Below are positions 38,118 to 46,388 of a DNA stretch of 64,000 bases, one piece after another. Position 1 is the first letter of the stretch; every line of letters starts with the position of its first letter. The stretch is from Magnetospirillum fulvum (GTDB taxonomy: Bacteria > Pseudomonadota > Alphaproteobacteria > Rhodospirillales > Magnetospirillaceae): positions 124,001 through 188,000 of the forward strand of contig NZ_FNWO01000005.1 of NCBI RefSeq assembly GCF_900108475.1, in the 5' to 3' direction. The translations under genes and the position numbers were made by a program. Under the pieces are notes generated by a model, which was given only the letters and a program-made list of their open reading frames with translations, searched no databases and was not told the origin of the DNA.

Positions 38118-38885
38118 TTACCCCGCAGACGGCAGGGTCGCGGCGGCGCGGACGGCGAAATCGCCCGCGAAACTTTGCGGCCCGGTGTGGGTCAGGCGGC
38201 TGTCGAGATCGAGCCAGATCTCGCCGCCCAGATCGCGCCAGCGGCGACAGAAGGCATAATCCTCGCTGATATAGGCCCCGGTGTCGGGGTCGATCAGGCT
38301 TTCGAACAAGGCGTAGAGGTGGGGACTGGCCGTCGCCGGAGCCGGATAGGTGTGGGTGGCGCGGAAACGGGTGGCGGGATAGGCGGCGAACATCCGCTCA
38401 AGCGCGCCACGGCGGACCATCTGGAAGCCGCCCCCGGCATAGATCGCGGTGGCAAAGCGGCCGTCGCGGCGCAAATCCTCGCCCTGGCACAGGGTGCCGA
38501 CATAAGACAGCCCCGCCGTCTGCAACGGCTCGCCGCCTTCGACGCAGCGCCGTGGCACCTGCGCCCAATCGACCGTCTTGACCGGATAAAACGCGCCGCA
38601 GAACTCCTTGTCGGCATCGAGCAGACGGCGGACCTGATCGGGCTCGAACGAGATGTCGGCATCGACGAACAGCAGGTGGGTGGCCTCGGGCGCATCCATG
38701 AACGCCGCCACCAGGGTCGCCCGCGCCCGCGACACCAGCGCGTCGCCGCCCAGCAGCGACAGGCTGACGTCGAAGCCAAGCTCCGGCCCCTCGCGCAGCA
38801 GGCGGATCACCGACAACATATAAAGCTGAGTAACCAGCCCGCCATAGCAGGGGGTGGCGATCTTGACGTGAGGCCTCATCAGCAT
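38118..38885 (-). CDS. GT-A fold glycosyltransferase-like protein
   Basis: A 255-residue protein with a GT2-like layout: KIATPCYGGLVTQLYMLSV at the start, the metal-binding FVDADISFEPDQ, and a late acidic region SEDYAFCRRWRDLGGEIWLD typical of the base-binding end of GT-A enzymes. The acceptor and donor are unknown. It stands alone, convergent with the small helical gene (13 bp between stops). Two ATG codons 6 bp apart serve as possible starts. Confidence 0.75.
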   Translation of the reverse strand: MLMRPHVKIATPCYGGLVTQLYMLSVIRLLREGPELGFDVSLSLLGGDALVSRARATLVAAFMDAPEATHLLFVDADISFEPDQVRRLLDADKEFCGAFYPVKTVDWAQVPRRCVEGGEPLQTAGLSYVGTLCQGEDLRRDGRFATAIYAGGGFQMVRRGALERMFAAYPATRFRATHTYPAPATASPHLYALFESLIDPDTGAYISEDYAFCRRWRDLGGEIWLDLDSRLTHTGPQSFAGDFAVRAAATLPSAG

Positions 38886-39085
38886 GTCCCGTGGCAGAAA
38901 GGGGCGATGGCCGCATCATCGCCCGAGCCGGGCCGGAGCGGCACATTCTTTTTCCCCGACCCGACATGACCCGCGCCGTCCCTTATAAGGAAAACCACGT
39001 AAAGATCGACGATCCATGACGTTTGGGATAGGGTTGGCAAATCCAACCCGACCCGGGCAAGCTCTCCCATCCCCCTGGAGGTCTT

Positions 39086-39859
39086 ATGAAGCTCAACCGC
39101 CTTTCCCTGACGGCCATGGCCGTCGCCGCCGGTCTGTTCGCCGGACGCGCCATCGCCGACGATCACGCCGCCCCGCATTGGAGCTATGAAGGCCATGGCA
39201 ACCCGGCCGAATGGGGCCAGCTTTCCAACAGCTACGAAGCCTGCGGCGTCGGCAAGGACCAGTCGCCGATCGATCTGCGCGACGCCCGTCCGGCTCAACT
39301 GGCCCCGATCGAAATCCATTACCACCCGTTGCCTCTGGCCATCGTCAATAACGGCCATACCATCCAGGTCAACCTGCCCCCCGGCAATTACATCACCTTC
39401 GAAGGCGAGCGTTACGACCTGCTCCAGTACCATTTCCACACCCCCAGCGAACACACCTTCAACGGAAAGCCCGCGCCGCTCGAGCTTCATCTCGTCCACA
39501 AGGGCGCCCAATCCGGCAAGCTGACGGTGCTGGGGGTGGCCCTGGTCGCGGGCGAAGCCAACCCGGTGGTCCAGGCGGTGTGGAATATCGCGCCGACCGC
39601 CGCCGGTCCGGTCAAGGAAGCGCCGCTTACTCTGGTCGATCCGACCGCCCTGCTGCCGGCCCAGCGCGCCTATTACCGCTATGAGGGCTCGCTGACCACC
39701 CCGCCCTGCACGGAAATCGTCCATTGGGTGGTGTTCAAGCAGCCGGTGACGATCTCGCTGCCGCAGATCGACACCTTTGCCAAGCTGTTCCCCCACAATG
39801 CGCGGCCGGTCCAGCCGATCAACCGCCGCTTCATTCTCGAATCCCAACCGTCGCATTGA
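39086..39859 (+). CDS. Periplasmic alpha-type carbonic anhydrase
   Basis: A 257-residue protein with a Sec signal peptide (cleavage near residue 24, GRAIA). It interconverts CO2 and bicarbonate in the periplasm. Zinc ligands are H116 and H118 (QYHFHTP) and H135 (ELHLVH); H91 (NNGHTIQV) is the likely proton shuttle; the substrate pocket motif GSLTTPPCTE is present. Two cysteines (C53 and the one in PPCTE) match the family disulfide. AGGTC precedes the ATG. A short hairpin (39874-39880 with 39904-39910) follows the stop. Confidence 0.95.
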   Translation: MKLNRLSLTAMAVAAGLFAGRAIADDHAAPHWSYEGHGNPAEWGQLSNSYEACGVGKDQSPIDLRDARPAQLAPIEIHYHPLPLAIVNNGHTIQVNLPPGNYITFEGERYDLLQYHFHTPSEHTFNGKPAPLELHLVHKGAQSGKLTVLGVALVAGEANPVVQAVWNIAPTAAGPVKEAPLTLVDPTALLPAQRAYYRYEGSLTTPPCTEIVHWVVFKQPVTISLPQIDTFAKLFPHNARPVQPINRRFILESQPSH

Positions 39860-40004
39860 TCCCCCGCTCCCAGCCCCGGTTCCGCCGCCCCGTGCGCGTC
39901 GGGACCGGGGTCTGCCGGAATAACATGCGCTTTAGACTTGCCTCTCGCTGCCGAAGCGACGACTTTCCCGCGGGCTTGCACCAGGATAGGGAGGACGGCG
40001 CGGC

Positions 40005-40910
40005 ATGAGCGTTTCTCGCCGAATGGCGATGATGGGTCTGGCGGCCACGGTGGGGGGATGCGCCGCGCCGCCGCAACTGGCGCGCCGCCCGGCGCCGCCC
40101 TCTTCCGCCACGACCGCCACCGCCGCCCTGCCCGGCGACGATCTGGTGCTGCTGACCCCGCCCTCGAGGCGGCCCTCGGCGGTTCCCGGCGGTGTCGATG
40201 ATCCGTCGCGGATCGGGCTCGACGCGGTGATCGACATCAGCCATTTCAATCGGGTCGGCGACATCGCGCGGGCACGGGCTGGCAGCAATATCCTGGGGGT
40301 GATCCACAAGGCCAGCGAAGGCTATGACTGGATCGACCCGCTTTACACCGAGCGCCGCGCCGCCTGCGAAGCCGCCGGATTGCTGTGGGGAGCCTATCAT
40401 TTCGGCACCTTTGAGCGTCCCGGCGCCGAACAGGCCCGGTCGTTCCTGGCGGCGGCCCAGCCCTCGTCCGACACCCTGCTGGCGCTCGACCTCGAACTGA
40501 ACGAGCGCAATCAGGCCAATTCGATGGATATCGTCCGCGCCGAGGATTTCGTCCGCGCCATCTTGATGGCGACCGGGCGGTTGCCTTTGCTCTACGTCCA
40601 TCCCGCCTGGGCCGATGGCGAGGCGATGGGAGGCCGGGGCCGTACCCTGGGCGGCGCGATCCGCCCCGGCTCGATGCTGGCCGCCTGCGATCTGTGGCTG
40701 GCCGATTACCGGGCCCAGCCGGAATTGCCGACCGCCTGGGTCGGCCGGGGCTGGCGGCTGTGGCAATATGCGGGCGACGGCACCAGCGGCGGGCCGTTCA
40801 AGACCCGCACCCGTCAGGTTGCCGGAATCGAGAAATGCGACCGCAATCTGTTCGCGGCGGATCAGACGACTCTGACCCGCTATTGGCGGCGGGGGGCCAG
40901 ATCCGGCTGA
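40005..40910 (+). CDS. GH25 lysozyme-like lipoprotein
   Basis: A 301-residue protein with an N-terminal signal that carries a twin arginine (SRRMAMMG) and a lipobox-like VGGC (Cys19), so it is probably a lipoprotein, possibly exported by Tat. After a Pro/Ala-rich linker, the GH25 muramidase domain starts at about residue 72 (DAVIDISHFNRVGD) with the catalytic acidic pair in LALDLELNE and the YHFG strand. It would hydrolyse peptidoglycan between MurNAc and GlcNAc. It is bacterial-type rather than clearly phage-derived; no phage genes flank it. Confidence 0.88.
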   Translation: MSVSRRMAMMGLAATVGGCAAPPQLARRPAPPSSATTATAALPGDDLVLLTPPSRRPSAVPGGVDDPSRIGLDAVIDISHFNRVGDIARARAGSNILGVIHKASEGYDWIDPLYTERRAACEAAGLLWGAYHFGTFERPGAEQARSFLAAAQPSSDTLLALDLELNERNQANSMDIVRAEDFVRAILMATGRLPLLYVHPAWADGEAMGGRGRTLGGAIRPGSMLAACDLWLADYRAQPELPTAWVGRGWRLWQYAGDGTSGGPFKTRTRQVAGIEKCDRNLFAADQTTLTRYWRRGARSG

Positions 40911-40933
40911 CCCCCCTCCTTATTCCAATCCGC

Positions 40934-40953
40934 ACGGATCGGAACCGATCCGT
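40934..40953. terminator. Hairpin between convergent genes
   Basis: ACGGATCGG (40934-40942) pairs exactly with CCGATCCGT (40945-40953) in the 52-bp gap between the lysozyme and rubrerythrin stops. Three T residues follow on the plus strand. It shares the core GCACGGATCGG with the hairpin downstream of cysK. Confidence 0.5.
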
Positions 40954-40962
40954 TTCGGCCGG

Positions 40963-41463
40963 TCAGACGATTTCGGAATACTTCTCGGCGCGAGCGTTGC
41001 AGACCGGACAGTGATCGGGAACGTCGCCGATCACGGTATGGCCGCACAGGGCGCAGACCGAGATTTTGGCGTCGGCGAGGTCCGCCCCGGCAACAACCGC
41101 GTCCAGCGCCGCAGTGAACAGACCGTGATGGATCTTTTCGACCGCCATCGCGTTTTTCAGCGAGATCGTCGCCGCCTTGGCCCCTTCGGCTTCGGCAGTG
41201 GCGACGAAGCCGGGATACATCTCCTCGAACTCGTGCTTTTCGCCCTCGATCGCCGCCGTCAGATTCTCGACGGTGCCGCCGACCCCGCCCATCGCGCGGA
41301 AATGAGCCAGGGCGTGAACGGTCTCGGCCGCCGCGACGGCACGGAACAGCTTCGCCACATGGGGAAAGCCATCCTTCGCCGCCGCTTCGCCATAAGCGAG
41401 ATATTTGCGGTTGGCCTGGCTTTCGCCCGCAAACGCCTCGGCAAGATTCTCTTTGGTGGTCAT
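40963..41463 (-). CDS. Rubrerythrin
   Basis: A 166-residue non-heme iron peroxidase. The N-terminal ferritin-like diiron domain has paired glutamates in AFAGESQANRKY, AAETVHALAHF, EGEKHEFEEMY and AVEKIHHGLF. The C-terminal rubredoxin domain has two CxxC pairs (CALC, CPVC). It reduces hydrogen peroxide in the cytoplasm, usually in anaerobic or microaerobic cells. The ATG at 41463 follows AAGGGA; the upstream in-frame extension is rejected. It is divergent from sodC. Confidence 0.95.
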   Translation of the reverse strand: MTTKENLAEAFAGESQANRKYLAYGEAAAKDGFPHVAKLFRAVAAAETVHALAHFRAMGGVGGTVENLTAAIEGEKHEFEEMYPGFVATAEAEGAKAATISLKNAMAVEKIHHGLFTAALDAVVAGADLADAKISVCALCGHTVIGDVPDHCPVCNARAEKYSEIV

Positions 41464-41619
41464 CGCGTGTTCCCTTGACATGAGCCGGTCAATACTTTTG
41501 ACAGAAGGCGGCATCCTACCCGAAACCAACCCGAGGGGAAAATGCGGATTGAAACGGGGATGGCAGGTCTACACCTGTGAAGGACCGCCCGCTTTGCGGG
41601 CCTCGCGGAGATCATTGCC

Positions 41620-42156
41620 ATGACCAGATCCGCTTCCGCAGCCGTTGCCTTCGGACTCTGCCTTGCCGCCGGAACCGCCTTCGCCGACAGCCTCAGCATC
41701 CCGATCAACCGGGTCAATCCCGCCGGAGCGGGCGCGCCGGTGGGCGTGATTGTGGCCAGCGATGGCCCCGGCGGATTGGTGCTGGTTCCCCGCCTGCTCG
41801 GCTTGCCGCCCGGACCGCACGGCTTCCACCTGCACGAATTCCCCTCCTGCGCCGCCCGCGAGGTCGATGGCAAGACCATTCCGGCTCATACCGCGGGAGG
41901 ACATTACGACCCCGACCGGACCGGAGCCCATCAGGGTCCGCACGGATCGGGCCATCGCGGCGACCTGCCCGCGCTGATCGTCGCCGAGGATGGCACCGCT
42001 GGAGCTCCGTTACTGGCCCCGCATCTGACCCTGGCCGACCTGCCCGGACATTCCCTGATGATCCATGTCGGCGGCGACAATTATGGCGATCAGCCTCTGC
42101 CGCTGGGCGGCGGCGGAGCCCGCCTCGCCTGCGGGGTGATCCCGGCCGCGAAATAG
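41620..42156 (+). CDS. sodC: Periplasmic Cu/Zn superoxide dismutase
   Basis: A 178-residue protein with a signal peptide (cleavage near AFA, residues 20-22). It dismutates superoxide in the periplasm. Metal and disulfide motifs are GFHLHEFPSC, the zinc loop AGGHYDPDRTGAHQG and GHRGDLP, and the C-terminal GDQPLPLGGGGARLACGVI. It lies 156 bp from divergent rubrerythrin, making a reactive-oxygen defence pair for two compartments. Confidence 0.95.
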   Translation: MTRSASAAVAFGLCLAAGTAFADSLSIPINRVNPAGAGAPVGVIVASDGPGGLVLVPRLLGLPPGPHGFHLHEFPSCAAREVDGKTIPAHTAGGHYDPDRTGAHQGPHGSGHRGDLPALIVAEDGTAGAPLLAPHLTLADLPGHSLMIHVGGDNYGDQPLPLGGGGARLACGVIPAAK

Positions 42157-42195
42157 CGACCGGACCCCGGCAGTCGGGAACGCAAGTGTAGGTGT

Positions 42196-42218
42196 CCTTG
42201 GCCTTGTCGGGGCCAAGG
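42196..42218. terminator. Hairpin between sodC and chemoreceptor gene
   Basis: CCTTGGCC (42196-42203) pairs with GGCCAAGG (42211-42218) around a 7-nt loop, in the 78-bp gap between convergent stops. There is no T run. Confidence 0.4.
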
Positions 42219-42234
42219 GTGCCCGACCTGCGCC

Positions 42235-43905
42235 CTATTCCCGGATGCGGGCCAGCAACGCGCCGACGGCTTGATTCAACCCGGCCGCCTCGACGGTGAC
42301 GCGACCGGCCCCACCGCGCAAAGCGGCGGCGGCTTGGTCGGTTTCCTCGGCATCGTGGCGCAGGTTAACGACATTGGCGGTCACCGCCTCGGTGCTGCGC
42401 GAGGCGGTCTGAACCGCCCGGGCGATTTCAGCGGCGGCGGCGCCTTGCTGCTCGACCGCGGCGGCGATCGCCGTCGCGATATCGTTGACCGAATCGATCG
42501 TCCCCAGGATCGTCTGGATCGAGGCGGCGGCGTGTTTGGCCTCGGCCTGGATCGTCGCAATCTGGCCGGAAATTTCTTCGGTGGCCTTGGCGGTCTGGGT
42601 GGCAAGCTGCTTGACCTCGCCCGCGACGACGGCAAAGCCCTTGCCCGCTTCGCCAGCGCGGGCCGCCTCAATCGTCGCATTCAGCGCCAACAGATTGGTC
42701 TGGGCGGCAATGTCGTTGATCAGGCTGACGACGGTGCCGATCCGATCGACCGAACCGGACAGACCGGCAACGAGATCGCTGCTGGTACGGGCCTCATCGA
42801 CCGCCTGGCCCGACACGTCGGTCGCACGGGTCACCTGACGGCCGATCTCGCCGATCGAGGCCGACAATTGCTCGGCCGAGGCCGCCACAGCCCCCACCGA
42901 CACCGATGAATCCTCGGCCGCCTGGGCGACGTCGGCGGCGCGGCTGGCGCTTTTCTGCGCGGTGACCGCCAGCGCCTCGGCAGTGGTTTCCATCTCGCCG
43001 GCCTGACCGGATAGCCGCCCGATCACCCCCCCGACCGCAGATTCGAGATCGTCGGCGATGCCGAGCACGGCAGCACGGCGGGCGGATTGAGCATCGTGAG
43101 CCGCGCGGTCATTGTCGTCCCGCAACCGGCTCATTTCGGCCAGGGAATCGCGGAACGAGGCCAAAGCGCGGGCGAGATGGCCGATTTCGCTACGGTCGCG
43201 CTCGTGACCGATCACGATCTGATGGTCGCCCGCAGCAACACTCTCCATCCCGCTGGCCAAGTGGCGCAAGGGGCGGATGATGCCGCGGGCAACGACGATG
43301 GCCCCCAGCGCGATCAGCAGCACGACGCCCCCGACCAGCCCGCCGACGACCAGCGAGCGGGCGCGGAATTCCGCCTCGACATCGTCGATATAGATGCCGG
43401 TGCCGATCACCCAGCCCCACGGCTTGAAGGTCTGGACATAAGACAGCTTGGCGGCATTGATGTCGGTGCCGGGGCGGCGTCCGAGATATTCGACAAAGCC
43501 GCCGCCGTTGCGGCGGGCGACGTCAAGAAACGAGACATACATCAACTGCCCCGCCGCGTCCTTCAGCCCCAGCACCGAGGTGCCGATCGCCTTGGCCCGG
43601 TGCGGGTGCATCAACAGCACGCCGTCGAGATCGTTGATCCAAAAATAATTGTCCCCGGCATAGCGCATCTCGCGAATGCGGTCCAACGCCTGGGTCTTGG
43701 CCGCCTCGGCGGTCAGTTCGCCCGAACGAACCCGAGCCTCGGCGGCGGCGGCGATGCTTGTCGCCAGTTCGACCACCTCGCGGGTCTTGATCCGGCGCTC
43801 TTCCATCAGACTGTCGCGGGCATTGACCAGCCCCAGAGCGGCAATGACAACCATTCCGACCACCGTCGCGACAACGATCATCGTCAGACGGACACCAATT
43901 CCCAT
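42235..43905 (-). CDS. Methyl-accepting chemotaxis protein with Cache sensor
   Basis: A 556-residue chemoreceptor. It has a first membrane segment at about 8-28, a periplasmic single-Cache domain ([22 protein letters not shown], then [14 protein letters not shown]), a second membrane segment at about 190-210, a HAMP domain ([17 protein letters not shown]), and a signalling domain with the hairpin tip [20 protein letters not shown]. The frame is open upstream, but the ATG at 43905 follows GGAAGGGAG and gives the proper first membrane segment. Single-Cache receptors often sense small organic acids. Confidence 0.92.
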   Translation of the reverse strand: MGIGVRLTMIVVATVVGMVVIAALGLVNARDSLMEERRIKTREVVELATSIAAAAEARVRSGELTAEAAKTQALDRIREMRYAGDNYFWINDLDGVLLMHPHRAKAIGTSVLGLKDAAGQLMYVSFLDVARRNGGGFVEYLGRRPGTDINAAKLSYVQTFKPWGWVIGTGIYIDDVEAEFRARSLVVGGLVGGVVLLIALGAIVVARGIIRPLRHLASGMESVAAGDHQIVIGHERDRSEIGHLARALASFRDSLAEMSRLRDDNDRAAHDAQSARRAAVLGIADDLESAVGGVIGRLSGQAGEMETTAEALAVTAQKSASRAADVAQAAEDSSVSVGAVAASAEQLSASIGEIGRQVTRATDVSGQAVDEARTSSDLVAGLSGSVDRIGTVVSLINDIAAQTNLLALNATIEAARAGEAGKGFAVVAGEVKQLATQTAKATEEISGQIATIQAEAKHAAASIQTILGTIDSVNDIATAIAAAVEQQGAAAAEIARAVQTASRSTEAVTANVVNLRHDAEETDQAAAALRGGAGRVTVEAAGLNQAVGALLARIRE

Positions 43906-44348
43906 AATGCTCTCCCTTCCTGCCCGCCTTAGAGCAGGCTTCGGAGTGAAGCTTCTATGAAATGCATCTCGATATAATACTAAACTCGTGTCAAGCTTTG
44001 ACGGATACCCCAGCGGTTGCATAAGGGGGATTATCCCGATTGTTGCCATAAGGTCAGGATTAATCGCGGCAGCGGACAGATCAGACCAGATAAATGGAAT
44101 TTTATTGAAGTTTGTTCGCAAACAAACTGGCTGGAATAAATGAGGAATGGTGGACGCCCCCGGCCCCGCCCCAAACGCTTGGAGCGCGGATAACAACCGG
44201 CCCAAAGCCGCTCCCTCGCCGCCGCCGACCCAAACATCTATGTCTTTAGAGTTAAACACTTTGGCTAAAAAGTAAAGAGCATCATCCCCGCCCTTTGCCG
44301 CGATCCCCCGCTGCCTTTTGTTTATATTCTGTTTACAGCGCCCTCGCC

Positions 44349-44380
44349 CGACGCCACGCCATGGCAACGGCGTGGCGTCG
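44349..44380 (+). other. Perfect 12-bp hairpin upstream of chemoreceptor gene
   Basis: CGACGCCACGCC (44349-44360) pairs exactly with GGCGTGGCGTCG (44369-44380) around an 8-nt loop, 134 bp before the chemoreceptor start. Without a T run it is unlikely to be a terminator; it may be a 5'-leader structure. Confidence 0.45.
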
Positions 44381-44401
44381 CCTGTCCGTACTGCTTGCAC
44401 T

Positions 44402-44421
44402 TATAGGCGATATTGCCTATA
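44402..44421 (+). promoter_or_regulatory. Near-perfect 20-bp palindrome upstream of chemoreceptor gene
   Basis: TATAGGC (44402-44408) and GCCTATA (44415-44421) flank GATATT, so 18 of 20 positions are symmetric. It lies 93 bp before the chemoreceptor start, a usual place for a dimeric repressor or activator site. Confidence 0.4.
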
Positions 44422-44513
44422 CCTTTGGGGTGCGGCAATTGAACCTGGGCGCCCAACCAACAACAATACTGATGCGGCGCGCAACAGCGGTTTTTCTCTC
44501 GGGGAGACCTCAC

Positions 44514-46190
44514 ATGCTGGAGAACTTTCGGGTATTCCATAAGATACTCGTGATCGTCGCCGTTCTCGGCCTTGCCATCGTCGGGCTGTCGGCCTTCTCC
44601 ATCCTCTCGTTCCGAAGCCTCGGCGACGAAATGGACCTCGTCGCCCAAAGCGGACAATCGACGTTGCTGGCCGCCCGTCTCAACACCAATGTCCAGGCGA
44701 TGAACGCGATTCTGGCCCTGGCCGTGATCGACCCCACCCCGACCTCGATCCGGGATGCCGAGGCGGCGCTGAAGACCGAACGCGACCTGTTCCACCAGCG
44801 TCTGGCCAAGATCCGGGAAACCAACCGCGAGGCCGACAGTCGGGCTATGATCGACGCGATCGACGCCAAGGAAGAAGCGTTCGAACGCTCGGCCGCAACA
44901 GTGCTGACCGCTGCCCGTAGCGGCGCACCGAATCTGGCGGCGGTGGCCCAGGCCAGCGCCCGCGACGCCGCCGAGGCGCGCGAGGCGGTTCGCGTCGTCT
45001 TCCGCCGCGAGGAGGAACGACAGGCCCAGACGACCCGCCAGGCCGAGGAGATGGCCCAGGTCCGTACCGTTTTGCTGATGGGCTCGTCGGCGGTCGTCCT
45101 GATCCTCGGGATCGCCCTGTGCGCGCTGATCGCCCAACGCGGGGTGTCGCGGCCGTTGCGCCGCTGCGTCGATGAAGTCGATGCTCTGGCCCGGGGCGAT
45201 CTCGACATTTCCATCGCCGGAACCGGGCGCAAGGACGAACTGGGCGAGGTCGCCGTCGCCCTGCTGACCCTGCGCGACCGGTTGCGGACCAATCGCGAGT
45301 TGGAGGCAGCCGCCGCGCGCGCGGCCGAGGAAAAAATTCGCCGCGCCGCGCTGATGGGCGATCTGGTCGCCGCGTTCGACCGCACCGCCAAGGCCACGCT
45401 TCAAGACGTGTCCTCCGCCTCGGGCGAACTGGGCCAGACCTCGACCGCGCTGGAACGCGACGCTCAGGACACCGGATCGCGGGCGGCAACCGTCGCCGCC
45501 GCCGCCAACGAAGCGGCAGTCAACGTCGATACCGTCGCCGCCGCCGTCGAGGAATTGTCCTCCTCGATCTCGGAAATCTCGCGCCAAGTCACCCATTCGA
45601 TCGAATCCTCGGCCCAGGCGGTCCAGGCCGCCGACCGCGCCTCGGCGTCGGTGCGGGTGTTGTCGAAAGCCGCCACCGACATTTCGGCGGTTGTCGGCCT
45701 GATTACCGACATCGCCTCGCAAACCAACCTGCTGGCGCTGAACGCCACCATCGAAGCGGCCAGGGCCGGTGAGGCGGGCAAGGGCTTTGCCGTTGTCGCG
45801 GGCGAGGTCAAGACCCTGGCCAACCAGACCGGGCGCGCCACCGAGGACATCACCCGTCAGGTCGAGGCGGTCCAGTCCCAGACCGGCGACGTCGTCGCAG
45901 CGCTCGACGACGTCATCGCCAGCATTCGCGGCATGGAGCATGTCGCCAGCCAGATCGCCGCCGCCGTCGAGGAGCAGAACGCCGCGACCCACGAAATCGC
46001 CCGCAACATCGAACAGGCCGCCGTCGGCACCGGAGAAGTGTCGGCCAACATCAACGGAATCCAAGACGCCGCCAGCCGCAACGGGGCGGGCGCGACCCAG
46101 GTCCGCCAATCCTCCCAACGCCTGACCCAGGTGTCGGAATCCCTGGGCCACGCCGTCGAAGGCTTTCTCGCTTCGATTCAACGGGCATGA
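44514..46190 (+). CDS. Methyl-accepting chemotaxis protein with helical sensor
   Basis: A 558-residue chemoreceptor. Membrane segments lie at about 11-32 and 188-208; the periplasmic part between them (about 155 residues) is all-helical, of the four-helix-bundle type. HAMP ([20 protein letters not shown]) and the signalling domain with [23 protein letters not shown] follow. The ATG at 44514 is preceded by GGGGAGA; earlier in-frame codons add a region without receptor character. Confidence 0.92.
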   Translation: MLENFRVFHKILVIVAVLGLAIVGLSAFSILSFRSLGDEMDLVAQSGQSTLLAARLNTNVQAMNAILALAVIDPTPTSIRDAEAALKTERDLFHQRLAKIRETNREADSRAMIDAIDAKEEAFERSAATVLTAARSGAPNLAAVAQASARDAAEAREAVRVVFRREEERQAQTTRQAEEMAQVRTVLLMGSSAVVLILGIALCALIAQRGVSRPLRRCVDEVDALARGDLDISIAGTGRKDELGEVAVALLTLRDRLRTNRELEAAAARAAEEKIRRAALMGDLVAAFDRTAKATLQDVSSASGELGQTSTALERDAQDTGSRAATVAAAANEAAVNVDTVAAAVEELSSSISEISRQVTHSIESSAQAVQAADRASASVRVLSKAATDISAVVGLITDIASQTNLLALNATIEAARAGEAGKGFAVVAGEVKTLANQTGRATEDITRQVEAVQSQTGDVVAALDDVIASIRGMEHVASQIAAAVEEQNAATHEIARNIEQAAVGTGEVSANINGIQDAASRNGAGATQVRQSSQRLTQVSESLGHAVEGFLASIQRA

Positions 46191-46388
46191 GCGAGGGTGG
46201 CGGACCCTGTCGGTCGGCGGGGAAGAGACGAGGAGACGGATTCGCAACCCGGCCGCCCCCCGTCGCTCCGGTCGGGTTCGCCTTAGAAGAGAAGTCCCCG
46301 CCGCGATTTCCATGGCTTGCGGCGAGGACGGGCCGTATCGTCATCGGATCGGTTCGGACCGAGGGGAAAACGGCGCGATGGGGATGAC

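Larger units (their letters stand above)
43906..44513. other. Divergent intergenic region between two chemoreceptor genes
   Basis: About 610 bp, less GC-rich than the surrounding genes. It must hold promoters for both chemoreceptors. Seen here: TTGACA on the minus strand near 44000 without a well-placed -10, a perfect hairpin at 44349-44380 and a near-palindrome at 44402-44421. No small gene with a ribosome-binding site was found. Confidence 0.4.
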
